Shown here: piece by piece, positions 1-8,169 of the stretch
Layout of the letters: each line of letters starts with the position of its first letter
How positions within the stretch are numbered: the stretch's first letter is position 1
Assembly: GCF_024124905.1 (NCBI RefSeq)
Contig: NZ_JAMXST010000002.1
Location: 496,001-560,000 of the forward strand
Direction of reading: 5' to 3'
From: Cellulosimicrobium cellulans
GTDB lineage: Bacteria > Actinomycetota > Actinomycetes > Actinomycetales > Cellulomonadaceae
Length of the DNA stretch: 64,000 bases
Position numbers and translations under genes: made by a program
The notes under the pieces: model-generated
Seen by the model: only the letters and a program-made list of their open reading frames with translations
Database searches by the model: none
Told to the model about the DNA's origin: nothing

Positions 1-357
1 GCGAACCTGCCGACCATCCTCTACTCGCTGTTCTGGAAGCGGTTCAACACGTCCGGGGCGCTGTGGAGCATGTACGGCGGGCTCGTCTCGTGCATCGTGC
101 TCATCGCGTTCTCGCCCGTCGTGTCCGGCAAGGTCGACCCGGTGACGGGCGCGAGCCTGTCGATGATCAAGAACACCGACATCGACTTCGCGATCTTCCC
201 GCTGAGCAACCCGGGCATCATCTCCATCCCGCTCGCGTTCCTGCTCGGGATCGTCGGGACGCTGCTCAGCAAGGAGAAGCCGCACCCGGAGAAGTTCGCC
301 GAGATGGAGGTCCGCTCGCTCACGGGCGCGGGGGCCGAGAAGGCGGTCGTGCACTAG
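1..357 (+). CDS. Sodium:solute symporter (SSS family, acetate/ActP-like), C-terminal part
   Basis: The frame is open from base 1, so the gene starts before the window; 118 codons remain before TAG. The fragment begins with the typical SSS segment ANLPTILYSLFWKRF, followed by two hydrophobic stretches (about residues 24-40 and 73-92) and a short charged cytoplasmic tail. The pattern NLP-x-I-LYSLFW-KRF-N-x-x-G matches the last helices of cation/acetate symporters (ActP). This is a membrane carrier for a small carboxylate with Na+, but the fragment cannot fix the substrate. A strong hairpin follows, so it closes its transcript. Confidence 0.72.
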   Translation, partial: ANLPTILYSLFWKRFNTSGALWSMYGGLVSCIVLIAFSPVVSGKVDPVTGASLSMIKNTDIDFAIFPLSNPGIISIPLAFLLGIVGTLLSKEKPHPEKFAEMEVRSLTGAGAEKAVVH

Positions 358-383
358 CGGGACGCCCCTGCCCTCCGCGCGAG

Positions 384-415
384 GACGCCCCCGGTCCGAC
401 CGGACCGGGGGCGTC
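384..415 (+). terminator. Intrinsic-type terminator hairpin after the symporter
   Basis: Perfect 15-bp stem (384-398 with 401-415) and a 2-base loop. There is no U-tract, as is common in high-GC actinobacteria. It lies 27 bp after the symporter stop. Confidence 0.7.
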
Positions 416-513
416 CCGCGTCCGGTGGACCGGTCGACGCGCGCGCCGCCCGTCCCGCCGCACCGACGTCCCGTCGCGCCGCAATCCCGTCGCCGCGGGC
501 CCGGCCCGCGACG

Positions 514-519
514 TACGGT
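514..519 (+). promoter_or_regulatory. -10 hexamer TACGGT for a leaderless transcript
   Basis: TACGGT fits the actinobacterial TAnnnT -10 pattern. Exactly 6 bases separate it from the ATG at 526, so transcription should start at or next to the start codon; no Shine-Dalgarno sequence is present. Confidence 0.55.
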
Positions 520-525
520 CGCGCC

Positions 526-1092
526 ATGACCTCTCCGATCCCACCCGACGCGGTCGCCCCCGCGGGGATCCCGGCGCCTGTCCTCGTCGTCACAGGGGCG
601 ATGGCCTCGGGCAAGTCGACGGTCGCCGACGCGCTCGCCCGGACGTTCCCCCTCGCCGCGCACGTGCGCGGCGACATGTTCCGCCGGTTCGTGGTGAGCG
701 GGCAGGCGTCGATGGCGCCACCCCTCTCGGCCGCGGCGCGCGCCCAGCTCGACCTGCGGCAGGTGCTCGCGGCGCAGGCGGCGGACGCCTACGCCGCGGC
801 GGGAGTGGTCGCGGTCATCCAGGACATCCTGCTCGGGCCCGACCTCGAGCGGTTCACGGCGCGCGTCCGCACCCGGCCGTGCTACGCCGTGGTGCTCACC
901 CCGGACGCCGCGACCCTCGCCGCGCGCGACGCCGCACGGCACAAGCAGGCGTACGGGGAGTGGACACCGGACGAGTTCGCCGCGGCGGCCCGGGCCACGC
1001 CGGGCGGTCTGCACCTCGACACCACGGGACGGTCCGTCGCCGAGACGGTGCGGCAGGTCCTCGACCGGCTCGACGAGGCGCGCGTCGCCTGA
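526..1092 (+). CDS. P-loop kinase / AAA-type ATP-binding protein (chloramphenicol phosphotransferase-like)
   Basis: 188 aa. Walker A is GAMASGKST near residue 25, followed by a lid-type helical protein with an aspartate-containing strand (VVAVIQDILLGPDL near residue 95) and a DAARHK segment typical of small gluconate/shikimate/chloramphenicol-type kinases. It probably phosphorylates a small molecule in the cytoplasm; the substrate is unknown. ATG at 526 is supported by the TACGGT hexamer 6 bases upstream (leaderless start). It stands alone, ahead of the flavoprotein at 1157 with a 64-bp gap. Drug-modifying activity is possible but not indicated by context. Confidence 0.7.
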   Translation: MTSPIPPDAVAPAGIPAPVLVVTGAMASGKSTVADALARTFPLAAHVRGDMFRRFVVSGQASMAPPLSAAARAQLDLRQVLAAQAADAYAAAGVVAVIQDILLGPDLERFTARVRTRPCYAVVLTPDAATLAARDAARHKQAYGEWTPDEFAAAARATPGGLHLDTTGRSVAETVRQVLDRLDEARVA

Positions 1093-1156
1093 CGCGTCTC
1101 CGAGCTCGCCGACGTCCCGCTGGGCGACGAGCGCGAGGGCGCGTGAGGATGGGCCC

Positions 1157-2737
1157 ATGACGAGCGACCCGCAGCAGGAGACCGCGCCCGACGAGACCTA
1201 CGACGTGATCGTGATCGGCGGCGGACCCGTCGGGGAGAACGCCGCCGACCGTGCCGGGCGCACGGGCCTGAGCGTCGCGCTCGTCGAGGCCGAGCTGGTG
1301 GGGGGCGAGTGCTCCTACTGGGCGTGCATCCCCTCCAAGACGCTCCTACGGCCCGGCGCGGCGCGCGCCGAGGCGCGGGGCGTGCCGGGGGTGGGCGTGG
1401 ACGACGCGCTCGACGTCCCCGCGGTCCTCGCGCGCCGCGACGCGATGGTCGCGGACTGGGACGACGGCGGCCAGGTCTCCTGGGTCGAGGGCGCGGGGAT
1501 CGCGCTCGTGCGCGGGCTGGGACGGATCGTCGGACCGCGCCTCGTGGAGGTCGTGGCCGAGGAGCCCGACGCCGACCCGGACGACCTCCCGCGGACGCGG
1601 CGGCTCGCGGCCCGGCACGCGGTGATCGTCGCGACCGGGAGCGTCCCCGTGCTCCCGGACGTGCCCGGCCTCGCCGACGCGAACCCCTGGACGAGCCGTG
1701 AGGCGACGGCGGTCGAGGACGTCCCCGCGTCGCTCGCGATCGTGGGCGGCGGAGTGGTCGCGGCGGAGATGGCCGTCGCGTTCGCCGACCTCGGCGCGCG
1801 CGTCACGGTCCTCTCGCGCGGGGGGCTGCTGGGCCGGACCGAGCCCTGGGCGGGCGAGGCGGTTGCGGCGTCGCTGCGCGAGCTGGGCGTGGACGTGCGC
1901 CTCGGCGTCGCCACCGAGTCGGTAAAGGCGCTGCCCGACGGCGGGGCGCGCCTCACTCTCTCGTCCGTCGGGTCGCGCCGGGGTGGGGACGACGCCGGCG
2001 AGGCGCCGGACGTGTCGCCCGTGACGGCGGAGCGCGTGCTCGTCGCCACCGGTCGCGCCCCCCGGACGCAGGACCTCGGCGTCGACAGCGTCGGCCTCAC
2101 CCCGGGACGCGCGCTCGACGTCGACGACACGATGCTCGTCCAGGGGGTGGTGCGGAGTGGCCCCGAGGACGCCGACGGCTGGCTGTACGCCGCGGGCGAC
2201 GTCACGGGCCGGGTCGCGACGACCCACCAGGGCAAGTACCAGGGCCGGGTCGTGGGTGACGTCGTCGCCGCGCGCTTCGGCGACCCGGACGCCGACGGGG
2301 CGCCGACCGCGGGGGAGCGCGCACCTGCGGTCGGCGCGGCGCCCGAGCCGTGGTCGCGGTTCGCGGCGACGGCCGACGGCGTCGCGTCCCCGCAGGTCGT
2401 CTTCACGCGCCCCGAGGTCGCGGCAGTCGGGCACACCGAGGCGTCCGCCCGGGAGGCGGGGATCGACGTGCGGGTCGTGCGGTACGACCTCGCGAACGTC
2501 TCCGGCGCCGCCGTGCGCGCCGAGGACTACGCCGGCAGCGCCCAGCTCGTGGTCGACGCCGCGCGCGAGGTCGTGGTCGGCGCCACCTTCGTCGGCCCCG
2601 ACGCGGCGGAGATGCTGCACGCCGCGACGATCGCCGTCGTGGGCGAGGTCCCGCTGCGTCGGCTGTGGCACGCCGTCCCGTCGTACCCGACGGTGAGCGA
2701 GGTCTGGCTGCGCTTCCTCGAGGAGTACGGGCTGTAG
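1157..2737 (+). CDS. Class I pyridine nucleotide-disulfide oxidoreductase (dihydrolipoamide dehydrogenase-like, atypical)
   Basis: 526 aa. An N-terminal FAD dinucleotide-binding motif (VIGGGPVGENAA) is followed by the redox Cys pair in GGECSYWACIPSK (C-x4-C). A central NAD(P)-binding motif (VGGGVVAAEMA) lies near residue 195, and an FAD motif in LYAAGDVTG near residue 343. The C-terminal dimerisation domain is complete. In lipoamide dehydrogenases the catalytic base sits in a HPT-x-x-E motif; here it reads SYPTVSE, so the His is replaced by Tyr. The two-electron disulfide chemistry may therefore differ, as in several mycobacterial relatives. The true substrate is unknown; E3 of a dehydrogenase complex is unlikely because no E1/E2 genes are nearby. 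The ATG is 6 bases after GAGGAT, a weak leaderless signal. Confidence 0.8.
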   Translation: MTSDPQQETAPDETYDVIVIGGGPVGENAADRAGRTGLSVALVEAELVGGECSYWACIPSKTLLRPGAARAEARGVPGVGVDDALDVPAVLARRDAMVADWDDGGQVSWVEGAGIALVRGLGRIVGPRLVEVVAEEPDADPDDLPRTRRLAARHAVIVATGSVPVLPDVPGLADANPWTSREATAVEDVPASLAIVGGGVVAAEMAVAFADLGARVTVLSRGGLLGRTEPWAGEAVAASLRELGVDVRLGVATESVKALPDGGARLTLSSVGSRRGGDDAGEAPDVSPVTAERVLVATGRAPRTQDLGVDSVGLTPGRALDVDDTMLVQGVVRSGPEDADGWLYAAGDVTGRVATTHQGKYQGRVVGDVVAARFGDPDADGAPTAGERAPAVGAAPEPWSRFAATADGVASPQVVFTRPEVAAVGHTEASAREAGIDVRVVRYDLANVSGAAVRAEDYAGSAQLVVDAAREVVVGATFVGPDAAEMLHAATIAVVGEVPLRRLWHAVPSYPTVSEVWLRFLEEYGL

Positions 2738-2766
2738 GCGCGCGCACGCGGCGGCGTGCGCGCGCC
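2737..2766 (+). terminator. Terminator hairpin after the flavoprotein gene
   Basis: 13-bp perfect stem (2737-2749 with 2754-2766) and a 4-base loop, beginning at the last base of the stop codon. Confidence 0.6.
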
Positions 2767-2820
2767 GCCCGGGGTGGGCGCGTCACGAGGTGCGGGCGCC
2801 CGCGCGGCGGTCCCGTCCCC

Positions 2821-2826
2821 TAGGCT
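2821..2826 (+). promoter_or_regulatory. -10 hexamer TAGGCT for a leaderless transcript
   Basis: TAGGCT, then six bases, then the GTG start at 2833: the same geometry as several other genes in the window. Confidence 0.6.
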
Positions 2827-2832
2827 CGGGGC

Positions 2833-3756
2833 GTGACGACCGAGACCTCAGCCCCGCGCGTCGCCCTCGCGACGTGCTCCGTCCTGCCGCACCTGGACCC
2901 CGACGACGCACCGCTCGTGCGCGCGCTCGACGCCCGTGGCGTCGCCGCGCAGCCCGCCGTCTGGGACGACCCGGACGTCGACTGGGCCGCGTTCGACGCC
3001 GTCGTCGTGCGCTCGACGTGGGACTACTCGGCCCGGCGCGACGAGTTCGTCGCGTGGGCGGCGCGCGTCCCGCGCATCCTCAACGCGGAGGCCGTGCTGC
3101 GCTGGAACACCGACAAGGGCTACCTGCGCGAGCTGGAGGGCGCGGGCATCCCCGTGATCCCGACGCTGTGGCTCGACCCCGCGCGCAACCTCTCCTCGCG
3201 TGCGATCCACACGCGCCTGCCCGCGCAGGGCGACTTCGTCATCAAGCCGGTCGTCAGCGCCGGGGCCAAGGACACGGGCCGCTACCAGGCGGGTGAGGCG
3301 CACTCGCGCGGGCTCGCGATCCAGCACGCGAAGAACCTGCTGGTCTCGGGGCGCGAGGTCATGGTGCAGCCGTACGTGACGAGCGTCGACACCGCGGGCG
3401 AGACGGGCCTCGTCTTCGTCGACGGCGAGTTCTCCCACGCCGTGCGCAAGAACGCGCTCCTCACCGGCCCGCACCGCCCGACCCGCGGCCTGTACCAGCA
3501 GGAGGAGATGAGCCCGTTCACCGCGACCGAGGAGCAGCTCGACGTCGCGCGACGGGCGCTCGCGGTGGCGGCCGACGCCGTCGGCGGCGGGGACGTGGCG
3601 AGCTTCCTGTACGCGCGCGTCGACGTCGTGACGGGCAACGACGGCGGCGTCGTCGTCATCGAGCTCGAGCTCACCGAGCCGTCGCTCTTCCTCGCCCTCG
3701 CGCCGGGGTCGCTCGACCGGTTCGCCGACGCGATCACCGCGCGCGTCGCGCACTGA
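2833..3756 (+). CDS. ATP-grasp domain protein (RimK/glutathione synthase-like ligase)
   Basis: 307 aa. The N-terminal pre-ATP-grasp Rossmann-like part contains a VVVRSTWDY motif near residue 60. The ATP-grasp part follows, with WNTDKGYL (substrate lid entry), the ATP-binding lysine in FVIKPVVSAGAKDT near residue 140, MVQPYV, and a metal-binding acidic strand ELELTEPSLF near residue 275. Proteins of this family join a carboxylate to an amine using ATP (RimK, DcsG of cycloserine synthesis, and others). The acceptor is unknown and no biosynthetic neighbour helps. GTG 2833 is chosen because TAGGCT lies 6 bases upstream. Confidence 0.75.
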   Translation: MTTETSAPRVALATCSVLPHLDPDDAPLVRALDARGVAAQPAVWDDPDVDWAAFDAVVVRSTWDYSARRDEFVAWAARVPRILNAEAVLRWNTDKGYLRELEGAGIPVIPTLWLDPARNLSSRAIHTRLPAQGDFVIKPVVSAGAKDTGRYQAGEAHSRGLAIQHAKNLLVSGREVMVQPYVTSVDTAGETGLVFVDGEFSHAVRKNALLTGPHRPTRGLYQQEEMSPFTATEEQLDVARRALAVAADAVGGGDVASFLYARVDVVTGNDGGVVVIELELTEPSLFLALAPGSLDRFADAITARVAH

Positions 3757-3827
3757 CGCTGCACCGGGACGCCGCCGCACCGACGTCGCGCGCTTCGTCA
3801 CGGACCGGCGGTCGGCCGGCCCGCGAC

Positions 3828-3858
3828 CGTGGCCCGTCCCGGGGCGGGGCGGGCCACG
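3828..3858. terminator. Bidirectional terminator between convergent genes
   Basis: 13-bp stem (3828-3840 with 3846-3858, one G-U pair) between the ATP-grasp gene (plus) and the osmoprotectant binding-protein gene (minus). Confidence 0.65.
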
Positions 3859-3876
3859 ATCACGTCGGACGCGAGG

Positions 3877-4782
3877 TCAGGCCAGGCCGTTCTCGGACAG
3901 CCAGTCTGCGGCGATGTCCTCGGGGGAGCGCTGGTCGACCCGGGACTCCACGTTCAGGGCGATCAGGCCCTCCGGGGTGAGCGCCGCGCTCACCGGGTTG
4001 ATGACGTCCGCGATCTCGTCGGCGACGTCCGCGTCGACGAGCGGCACCACGTGGGACGCGAGGAACAGGCCCTCGGGGTCGTCGAGGGTGACGAGGTTCT
4101 CGGTCTGGATGCTCGGGTCGGCGCTGAACACGTTGGCGATGTTCACCGTGCCGGCCACGAGGTCCTGCACGGTGGTGTCGCCCGTGGCGACGAAGGAGAC
4201 GTCCACGCCGTACACGTCCTTGAGGCCCTGCGGGCCGTAGGGGCGCTGCTCGAGCTCCGCTGGGCCGCCGAGCGTGAGCGGCACGTCGAGCCCGGCGAGG
4301 TCCGCGAGGCTCGTGAGGTCGTGCTCCGTGGCGAAGGCCTCGGTCACGTTGTAGGAGTCCTGGTCCGTCGCGGTCGACTGGTCGAGGACCGTGAGCCCGT
4401 CGGGCAGGGCCTCCTGGAGCGCGGCGTAGACGTCCTCGGGGGACGTCGCGGTGGTCTCCGGGTCGAAGAACTGCAGCAGGTTTCCCGTGTACTCCGGGAA
4501 GAGCTGGATCTCGCCGTCCTCGAGCGCGGGCATGTAGGCGTCGCGCTGGCCGATCGAGAAGTTCCGCTCGACCGTGAAGCCCTTGGCCTCGAGAGCCTGG
4601 GCGTAGATCTCGGCGATGATCTCGTTCGAGTCGTAGGCCTGGGAGCCGATGACGATGGCGTCGGACGAGGCGTCCCCGGTGTCGGCGTCGAGCGGGTCGG
4701 ACCCGCCGCCGCAGGCGGTGAGCGTGAGGACGGCGGTCGCCGCGGCGGCGACGAGGGCGGCGGTGCGTCGGGTGCTGCGCAT
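3877..4782 (-). CDS. Osmoprotectant (glycine betaine/choline) ABC transporter substrate-binding lipoprotein
   Basis: 301 aa. A lipoprotein signal peptide with lipobox LTAC places the acylated Cys near residue 24. The mature part begins with IVIGSQAYDSNEIIAEIY, followed by FPEYTGNLLQFF, the hallmark start of OpuAC/ProX-type QAT-binding proteins; the C-terminal lobe ends with EDIAADWLSENGLA. It captures compatible solutes outside the membrane and delivers them to the two permeases encoded upstream. The start ATG has AGAAAGG 8 bases upstream. It is the last gene of a four-gene minus-strand operon (ATPase, permease, permease, binding protein), 91 bp after the second permease. Glycine betaine, choline or carnitine cannot be told apart. 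Confidence 0.88.
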   Translation of the reverse strand: MRSTRRTAALVAAAATAVLTLTACGGGSDPLDADTGDASSDAIVIGSQAYDSNEIIAEIYAQALEAKGFTVERNFSIGQRDAYMPALEDGEIQLFPEYTGNLLQFFDPETTATSPEDVYAALQEALPDGLTVLDQSTATDQDSYNVTEAFATEHDLTSLADLAGLDVPLTLGGPAELEQRPYGPQGLKDVYGVDVSFVATGDTTVQDLVAGTVNIANVFSADPSIQTENLVTLDDPEGLFLASHVVPLVDADVADEIADVINPVSAALTPEGLIALNVESRVDQRSPEDIAADWLSENGLA

Positions 4783-4873
4783 GTGTCTGCCTTTCTGAGG
4801 GCCGTCCCGGGGACCGGGAGGGGCTGGGAGGGGTCGGTCGGGCGACGTGCGGTGCGGGGGTCTCGCCCGCGCG

Positions 4874-5608
4874 TCAGGCGGTGGTCGGGGCGGGGGCCGG
4901 GCGACGCCTCCGCCGGGCGGGCGCGTCGTCCGGCGAGCGACCGGCGGTCACGCCGCGCGGGACGACGACCCGCTGGAGGATCGCGAACAGCGCGTCGAGC
5001 ACGACGGCGAGGACGACGACGAGGAGAGAGGCCCCGAGGATCTGGGAGAAGTCGCGGATCTGGATGCCCTGGACGATGTAGAAGCCGAGGCCCCAGTTGC
5101 CGATGTAGCCCGCGAGCGTGACGGTCGCGACCACCTGGAGGGTCGCGGAGCGGAGACCGCCGATGAGCAGCGGGAGACCGAGCGGCACCTCGGCCCGGAA
5201 GAGCACCTGCCAGCCGGTCATGCCGACGGACCGGGCGCCGTCGACGACGCGCCGCTCGACGGCCTCCACACCGGCGTAGGCGCCGGCGAGGATCGGCGGG
5301 ATGGCGAGGAGGACGAACGCGGTGACGGACGCGGTGACCTTGTGTGTCACCCCGAAGACGAGCACGAGGAGCAGGACGAGCCCGAAGGACGGCACAGCAC
5401 GGGCCGCGCCCGAGAGCGCGACCGCGAACTCCCGCCCGCGTCCGGTGTGGCCGATGGCCCAGCCCGCCGGGATCGCGATCGCCGCGGCGACGAGCACGGA
5501 GACGAACGTGAACGCGAGGTGGGTCCAGATCGCCTCCGGGAGGGGGAGCGCGCCGGTCAGCCGGGCGGGCGAGAAGATCCAGGCGATGGCGTCGGAGAAG
5601 AGGTTCAT
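4874..5608 (-). CDS. Osmoprotectant ABC transporter permease (second subunit)
   Basis: 244 aa. MetI-like inner-membrane subunit with about five to six hydrophobic segments. It carries the EAA loop (VDGARSVGMTGWQVLFRAEV) where the ATPase docks and the family segment ATVTLAGYIGNWGLGFYIV. ATG 5608 is chosen because its ATGA overlaps the stop of the upstream permease gene and the frame upstream of it is shadow sequence. The C-terminus is an Arg/Pro/Ala-rich tail, common in actinobacterial copies. It pairs with the permease at 5605-6246 to form the channel. Confidence 0.88.
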   Translation of the reverse strand: MNLFSDAIAWIFSPARLTGALPLPEAIWTHLAFTFVSVLVAAAIAIPAGWAIGHTGRGREFAVALSGAARAVPSFGLVLLLVLVFGVTHKVTASVTAFVLLAIPPILAGAYAGVEAVERRVVDGARSVGMTGWQVLFRAEVPLGLPLLIGGLRSATLQVVATVTLAGYIGNWGLGFYIVQGIQIRDFSQILGASLLVVVLAVVLDALFAILQRVVVPRGVTAGRSPDDAPARRRRRPAPAPTTA

Positions 5609-6246
5609 GCGCGCACCTTCCGGGACCAGGGCATGACCGCTCGCCCGGCGAGCACGAGCAGCAGGTCGACGAGCAGGGCGATGACGACGACCGCGACGAC
5701 GCCCGAGAGGATCTCGGCGACGATCTGCCGCTGGTAGCCGTTCGTGAAGAGGTAGCCGAGGTTGTCGATCCCGATGAGGATGCCGACCGTCGCGAGCGAG
5801 ATGGTCGACACCGCCGTGACGCGGAGCCCGGCGAGCACGACCGGGCCCGCGAGCGGGAGGTCGACCTGCCAGAAGCGGCGCCACGGCCCGTAGCCGACCG
5901 CGAGGGCCGCCTGCCGGACCGTCGGGTCGACCGACGCCAGGGCGTCGGCGACGAACCGGGTCATGATGGCCACGGCGTAGACCGTCAGCGCGACGACCAG
6001 GTTGAGCTCGGAGAGGAAGCTGATGCCGAGGAGCGGCGGGAGCAGCGCGAAGAGCGCGAGCGACGGGATCGTGTAGAGCAGGCCGACGAGCGTCAGGACG
6101 AGGCCCCGCGTGAGGCGGAACCGGAAGGCGAGCCAGCCCAGCGGGATCGAGACGAGGAACCCGAGCACGATCGGCACCACGCACTGGCTCAGGTGCTCGA
6201 CCGTGAGGCGGCCGATGAGGTCGAGGTTGTCCAGGACCCAGGTCAT
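5605..6246 (-). CDS. Osmoprotectant ABC transporter permease (first subunit)
   Basis: 213 aa. MetI-like permease of the OpuB/Opu type: MTWVLDNLDLIGRLTVEHL, then YTIPSLALFALLPPLLG, the EAA loop (QAALAVGYGPWRRFWQVDLP) and ATVGILIGIDNLGYLF. At least five membrane segments are visible. The start ATG overlaps the stop of the ATPase gene by 4 bp (6243-6246), and its own stop overlaps the next permease by 4 bp, so the three genes are translationally coupled. Confidence 0.88.
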   Translation of the reverse strand: MTWVLDNLDLIGRLTVEHLSQCVVPIVLGFLVSIPLGWLAFRFRLTRGLVLTLVGLLYTIPSLALFALLPPLLGISFLSELNLVVALTVYAVAIMTRFVADALASVDPTVRQAALAVGYGPWRRFWQVDLPLAGPVVLAGLRVTAVSTISLATVGILIGIDNLGYLFTNGYQRQIVAEILSGVVAVVVIALLVDLLLVLAGRAVMPWSRKVRA

Positions 6247-7076
6247 GCGCCGCCCTCGACGTGGTCGTCGACCAGGACGCCCTGCGTGCGTCCTCTCCCG
6301 TCCACGAGCACGGTCCCGTGCTCCGTGTGCTTCGTGTGCAGCGCGCGGGTGCCGCGCTCCGCCCCGATGAAGCTCGCGACGAACTCGCTCGCCGGGTTCT
6401 CGAGGATCTCGCTCGGCGACCCGATCTGGGCCACCTGCGCCCCCTTCTCGAGGATCACGACCTGGTCGCCGAGCAGGAACGCCTCGTCGATGTCGTGCGT
6501 GACGAAGACGACCGTCTTGTCCAGCTCGCGCTGCAGCCGGATGGTCTCCGCCTGGAGCTCGGCGCGCACGATCGGGTCGACGGCCCCGAACGGCTCGTCC
6601 ATGAGCAGGATGTTGGGGTCCGCGGCGAGCGCGCGCGCCACCCCGACGCGCTGCTGCTGGCCCCCCGAGAGCTGGCTCGGGTAGCGGTCCGCGAGCCCGC
6701 GGTCGAGTCCCACGGTGTCGAGCAGCTCGAGCGCACGGTCGCGCGCCTGCCGGCGTGACGTGCCCTCGAGGCGCAGGACCGTCGTCACGTTGTCGACGAC
6801 CTTGTAATGGGGGAGCAGGCCGCCGTTCTGCAGGACGTACCCGATGCTGCGTCGCAGCTTCACGGGGTCCCGGGCGAGGACGGAGGCGCCGTCGATCTCG
6901 ATCGTGCCCGACGTGGGCTCCACCATGCGGTTGATCATGCGCAGGAGCGTCGTCTTGCCGCTCCCGGACGACCCGACGAGCACCGTCGTGCGGTGGGGCG
7001 GGATCACCAGGTCGAAGTCCGCGACCGCCGCCGTGCCGTCCGGGTACGTCTTGGTGACCGATCGGAACTCGATCAT
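6243..7076 (-). CDS. Osmoprotectant ABC transporter ATP-binding protein
   Basis: 277 aa. Complete ABC domain: Walker A GSSGSGKTT near residue 36, Q-loop VLQNGG, signature LSGGQQQR near residue 140, Walker B ILLMDEPF, D-loop and H-loop VTHDIDEAF. It stops shortly after the ABC domain with a stub of about 40 residues; the full tandem CBS module of OpuA/GbuA ATPases, which senses ionic strength, is absent. First gene of the operon; it powers uptake of compatible solutes. ATG 7076 is preceded by GGGAGG about 10 bases upstream. Confidence 0.88.
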   Translation of the reverse strand: MIEFRSVTKTYPDGTAAVADFDLVIPPHRTTVLVGSSGSGKTTLLRMINRMVEPTSGTIEIDGASVLARDPVKLRRSIGYVLQNGGLLPHYKVVDNVTTVLRLEGTSRRQARDRALELLDTVGLDRGLADRYPSQLSGGQQQRVGVARALAADPNILLMDEPFGAVDPIVRAELQAETIRLQRELDKTVVFVTHDIDEAFLLGDQVVILEKGAQVAQIGSPSEILENPASEFVASFIGAERGTRALHTKHTEHGTVLVDGRGRTQGVLVDDHVEGGA

Positions 7077-7300
7077 GGGGCGCTGCCTCCCGACAGTCGG
7101 TGAACCGGCCTCCCACCCAACCACGACCGTGGCCGGCGAGCCGAGCGCATTGCCACGCGTCCACCGACCGTACGTCGAACCACCGACACGTCGCACTCGC
7201 ACCGGTACGTCGGCTTCGCGCCGTCCCAGGCCTCGTGAGTCGTCGCGGGCCGCTCGGGGGTCGCGGGGGATTCTCCCGTGACGCACGTCATGTCGGGTCC

Positions 7301-7306
7301 TATCGT
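7301..7306 (+). promoter_or_regulatory. -10 hexamer TATCGT for a leaderless transcript
   Basis: TATCGT, six bases, then GTG 7313. It lies in the divergent region between the osmoprotectant operon (minus) and the LysE gene. Confidence 0.6.
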
Positions 7307-7312
7307 GGCGCT

Positions 7313-7954
7313 GTGCCGCACCTCGACTCCCTGCTCGCCTTCTCCCTCGCCTCGCTCGTGCTCGTCGTGATCCCCGGCCCGAGCGTGCTCTTCGTCGTCG
7401 GCCGGTCGCTCACGCTCGGGCACCGCGGCGGGGTGCTGAGCGTCCTCGGCAACGAGCTCGGCGCGCTGACGCTCGTCACCGCCGTGGCGCTCGGCGTCGG
7501 CGCGGTCGTCGCGACATCCGTCGCCGTCTTCACGGTCGTCAAGCTCGTCGGCGCGGCCTACCTCGCCTACCTCGGCGTCCAGGCGATCCGGCACCGGCGC
7601 GACGGGAGCGTCGACGTCGACGTCGCGCCCGTGCGCGAGCCGTGGTGGCGCGTCGTGCGGCAGGGCTACGTCGTCGGCGTGACGAACCCGAAGACCATCG
7701 TGTTCTTCGTGGCCGTCCTGCCCCAGTTCACGGACTTCCACGCCGGTCGCGTGCCCGCCCAGATGATGGTGCTCGGGCTGGTCTTCACGGTGATCGCGTT
7801 CGTCTGCGACAGCGCGTGGGCGCTCGCCGCCGGCGCGGCGCGGACGTGGTTCGCCTCGTCGCCCCGGCGCCTGAGCGCGGTCCGCGCGACGGGCGGCGGC
7901 ATGATGATCGGCCTGGGCGGCGTGCTCGCCGTCGCCTCGCACCGCGCCGCCTGA
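7313..7954 (+). CDS. LysE/RhtB family amino-acid exporter
   Basis: 213 aa, the usual length for the family, with about six hydrophobic segments. The N-terminal half carries the family motif VIPGPSVLFVVGRSLTLGHRGG-type sequence (shown here in part as VIPGPSVLFVVGRSL) and, after the polar loop, the GVTNPKTIVFFVAVLPQF motif. Members export amino acids or related small metabolites across the cytoplasmic membrane; the substrate is unknown. GTG 7313 is preferred because TATCGT is 6 bases upstream and the open frame further upstream has no membrane-protein character. Confidence 0.82.
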   Translation: MPHLDSLLAFSLASLVLVVIPGPSVLFVVGRSLTLGHRGGVLSVLGNELGALTLVTAVALGVGAVVATSVAVFTVVKLVGAAYLAYLGVQAIRHRRDGSVDVDVAPVREPWWRVVRQGYVVGVTNPKTIVFFVAVLPQFTDFHAGRVPAQMMVLGLVFTVIAFVCDSAWALAAGAARTWFASSPRRLSAVRATGGGMMIGLGGVLAVASHRAA

Positions 7955-7979
7955 CGCGCGGTCGGACGGGGAGACGCAG

Positions 7980-8013
7980 CGAGGGCCGGTCTCCCTGCGG
8001 AGACCGGCCCTCG
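7980..8013. terminator. Bidirectional terminator between lysE-type gene and tRNA-His
   Basis: 15-bp perfect stem (7980-7994 with 7999-8013) and a 4-base loop. It serves the plus-strand exporter gene and the minus-strand tRNA. Confidence 0.75.
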
Positions 8014-8018
8014 CCGTC

Positions 8019-8095
8019 TGGGGTGAGTAACGGGACTTGAACCCGCGACCCCCTGGACCACAACCAGGTGCTCTACCAGCTGAGCTATACCCACC
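8019..8095 (-). tRNA. tRNA-His (GTG anticodon)
   Basis: Read on the minus strand, the gene folds as a complete cloverleaf. The 7-bp acceptor stem is GTGGGTA with TACTCAC, the D arm is GCTCAGCTGGTAGAGC, the anticodon loop TTGTGGT carries GTG, and the T arm contains GGTTCAAGTCC. The extra G(-1) at 8095 faces C73, the identity mark of tRNA-His. The CCA end is encoded (8019-8021). Confidence 0.96.
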
Positions 8096-8126
8096 ATGAC
8101 CGGGCGTGAAGCACCGGCCGTCGAAA

Positions 8127-8132
8127 AGTGTA
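8127..8132 (-). promoter_or_regulatory. Putative -10 (TACACT) of the tRNA-His promoter
   Basis: On the minus strand TACACT lies about 31 bp before the tRNA 5' end, giving a leader of about 25 bases. No convincing -35 is seen. Confidence 0.4.
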
Positions 8133-8169
8133 CCCGGTCCGCGAGGTGCTCCCGGACCGCTTTTCGAGG

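Noticed and set aside
526-1092. Chloramphenicol resistance phosphotransferase
   Set aside because: Similarity is limited to the P-loop kinase outline; small kinases of this kind have many substrates.
3877-4782. Riboswitch or osmotic control element upstream of the osmoprotectant genes
   Set aside because: I looked in the gap at 4783-4873 and upstream of 7076 and saw no recognisable riboswitch or conserved structure.
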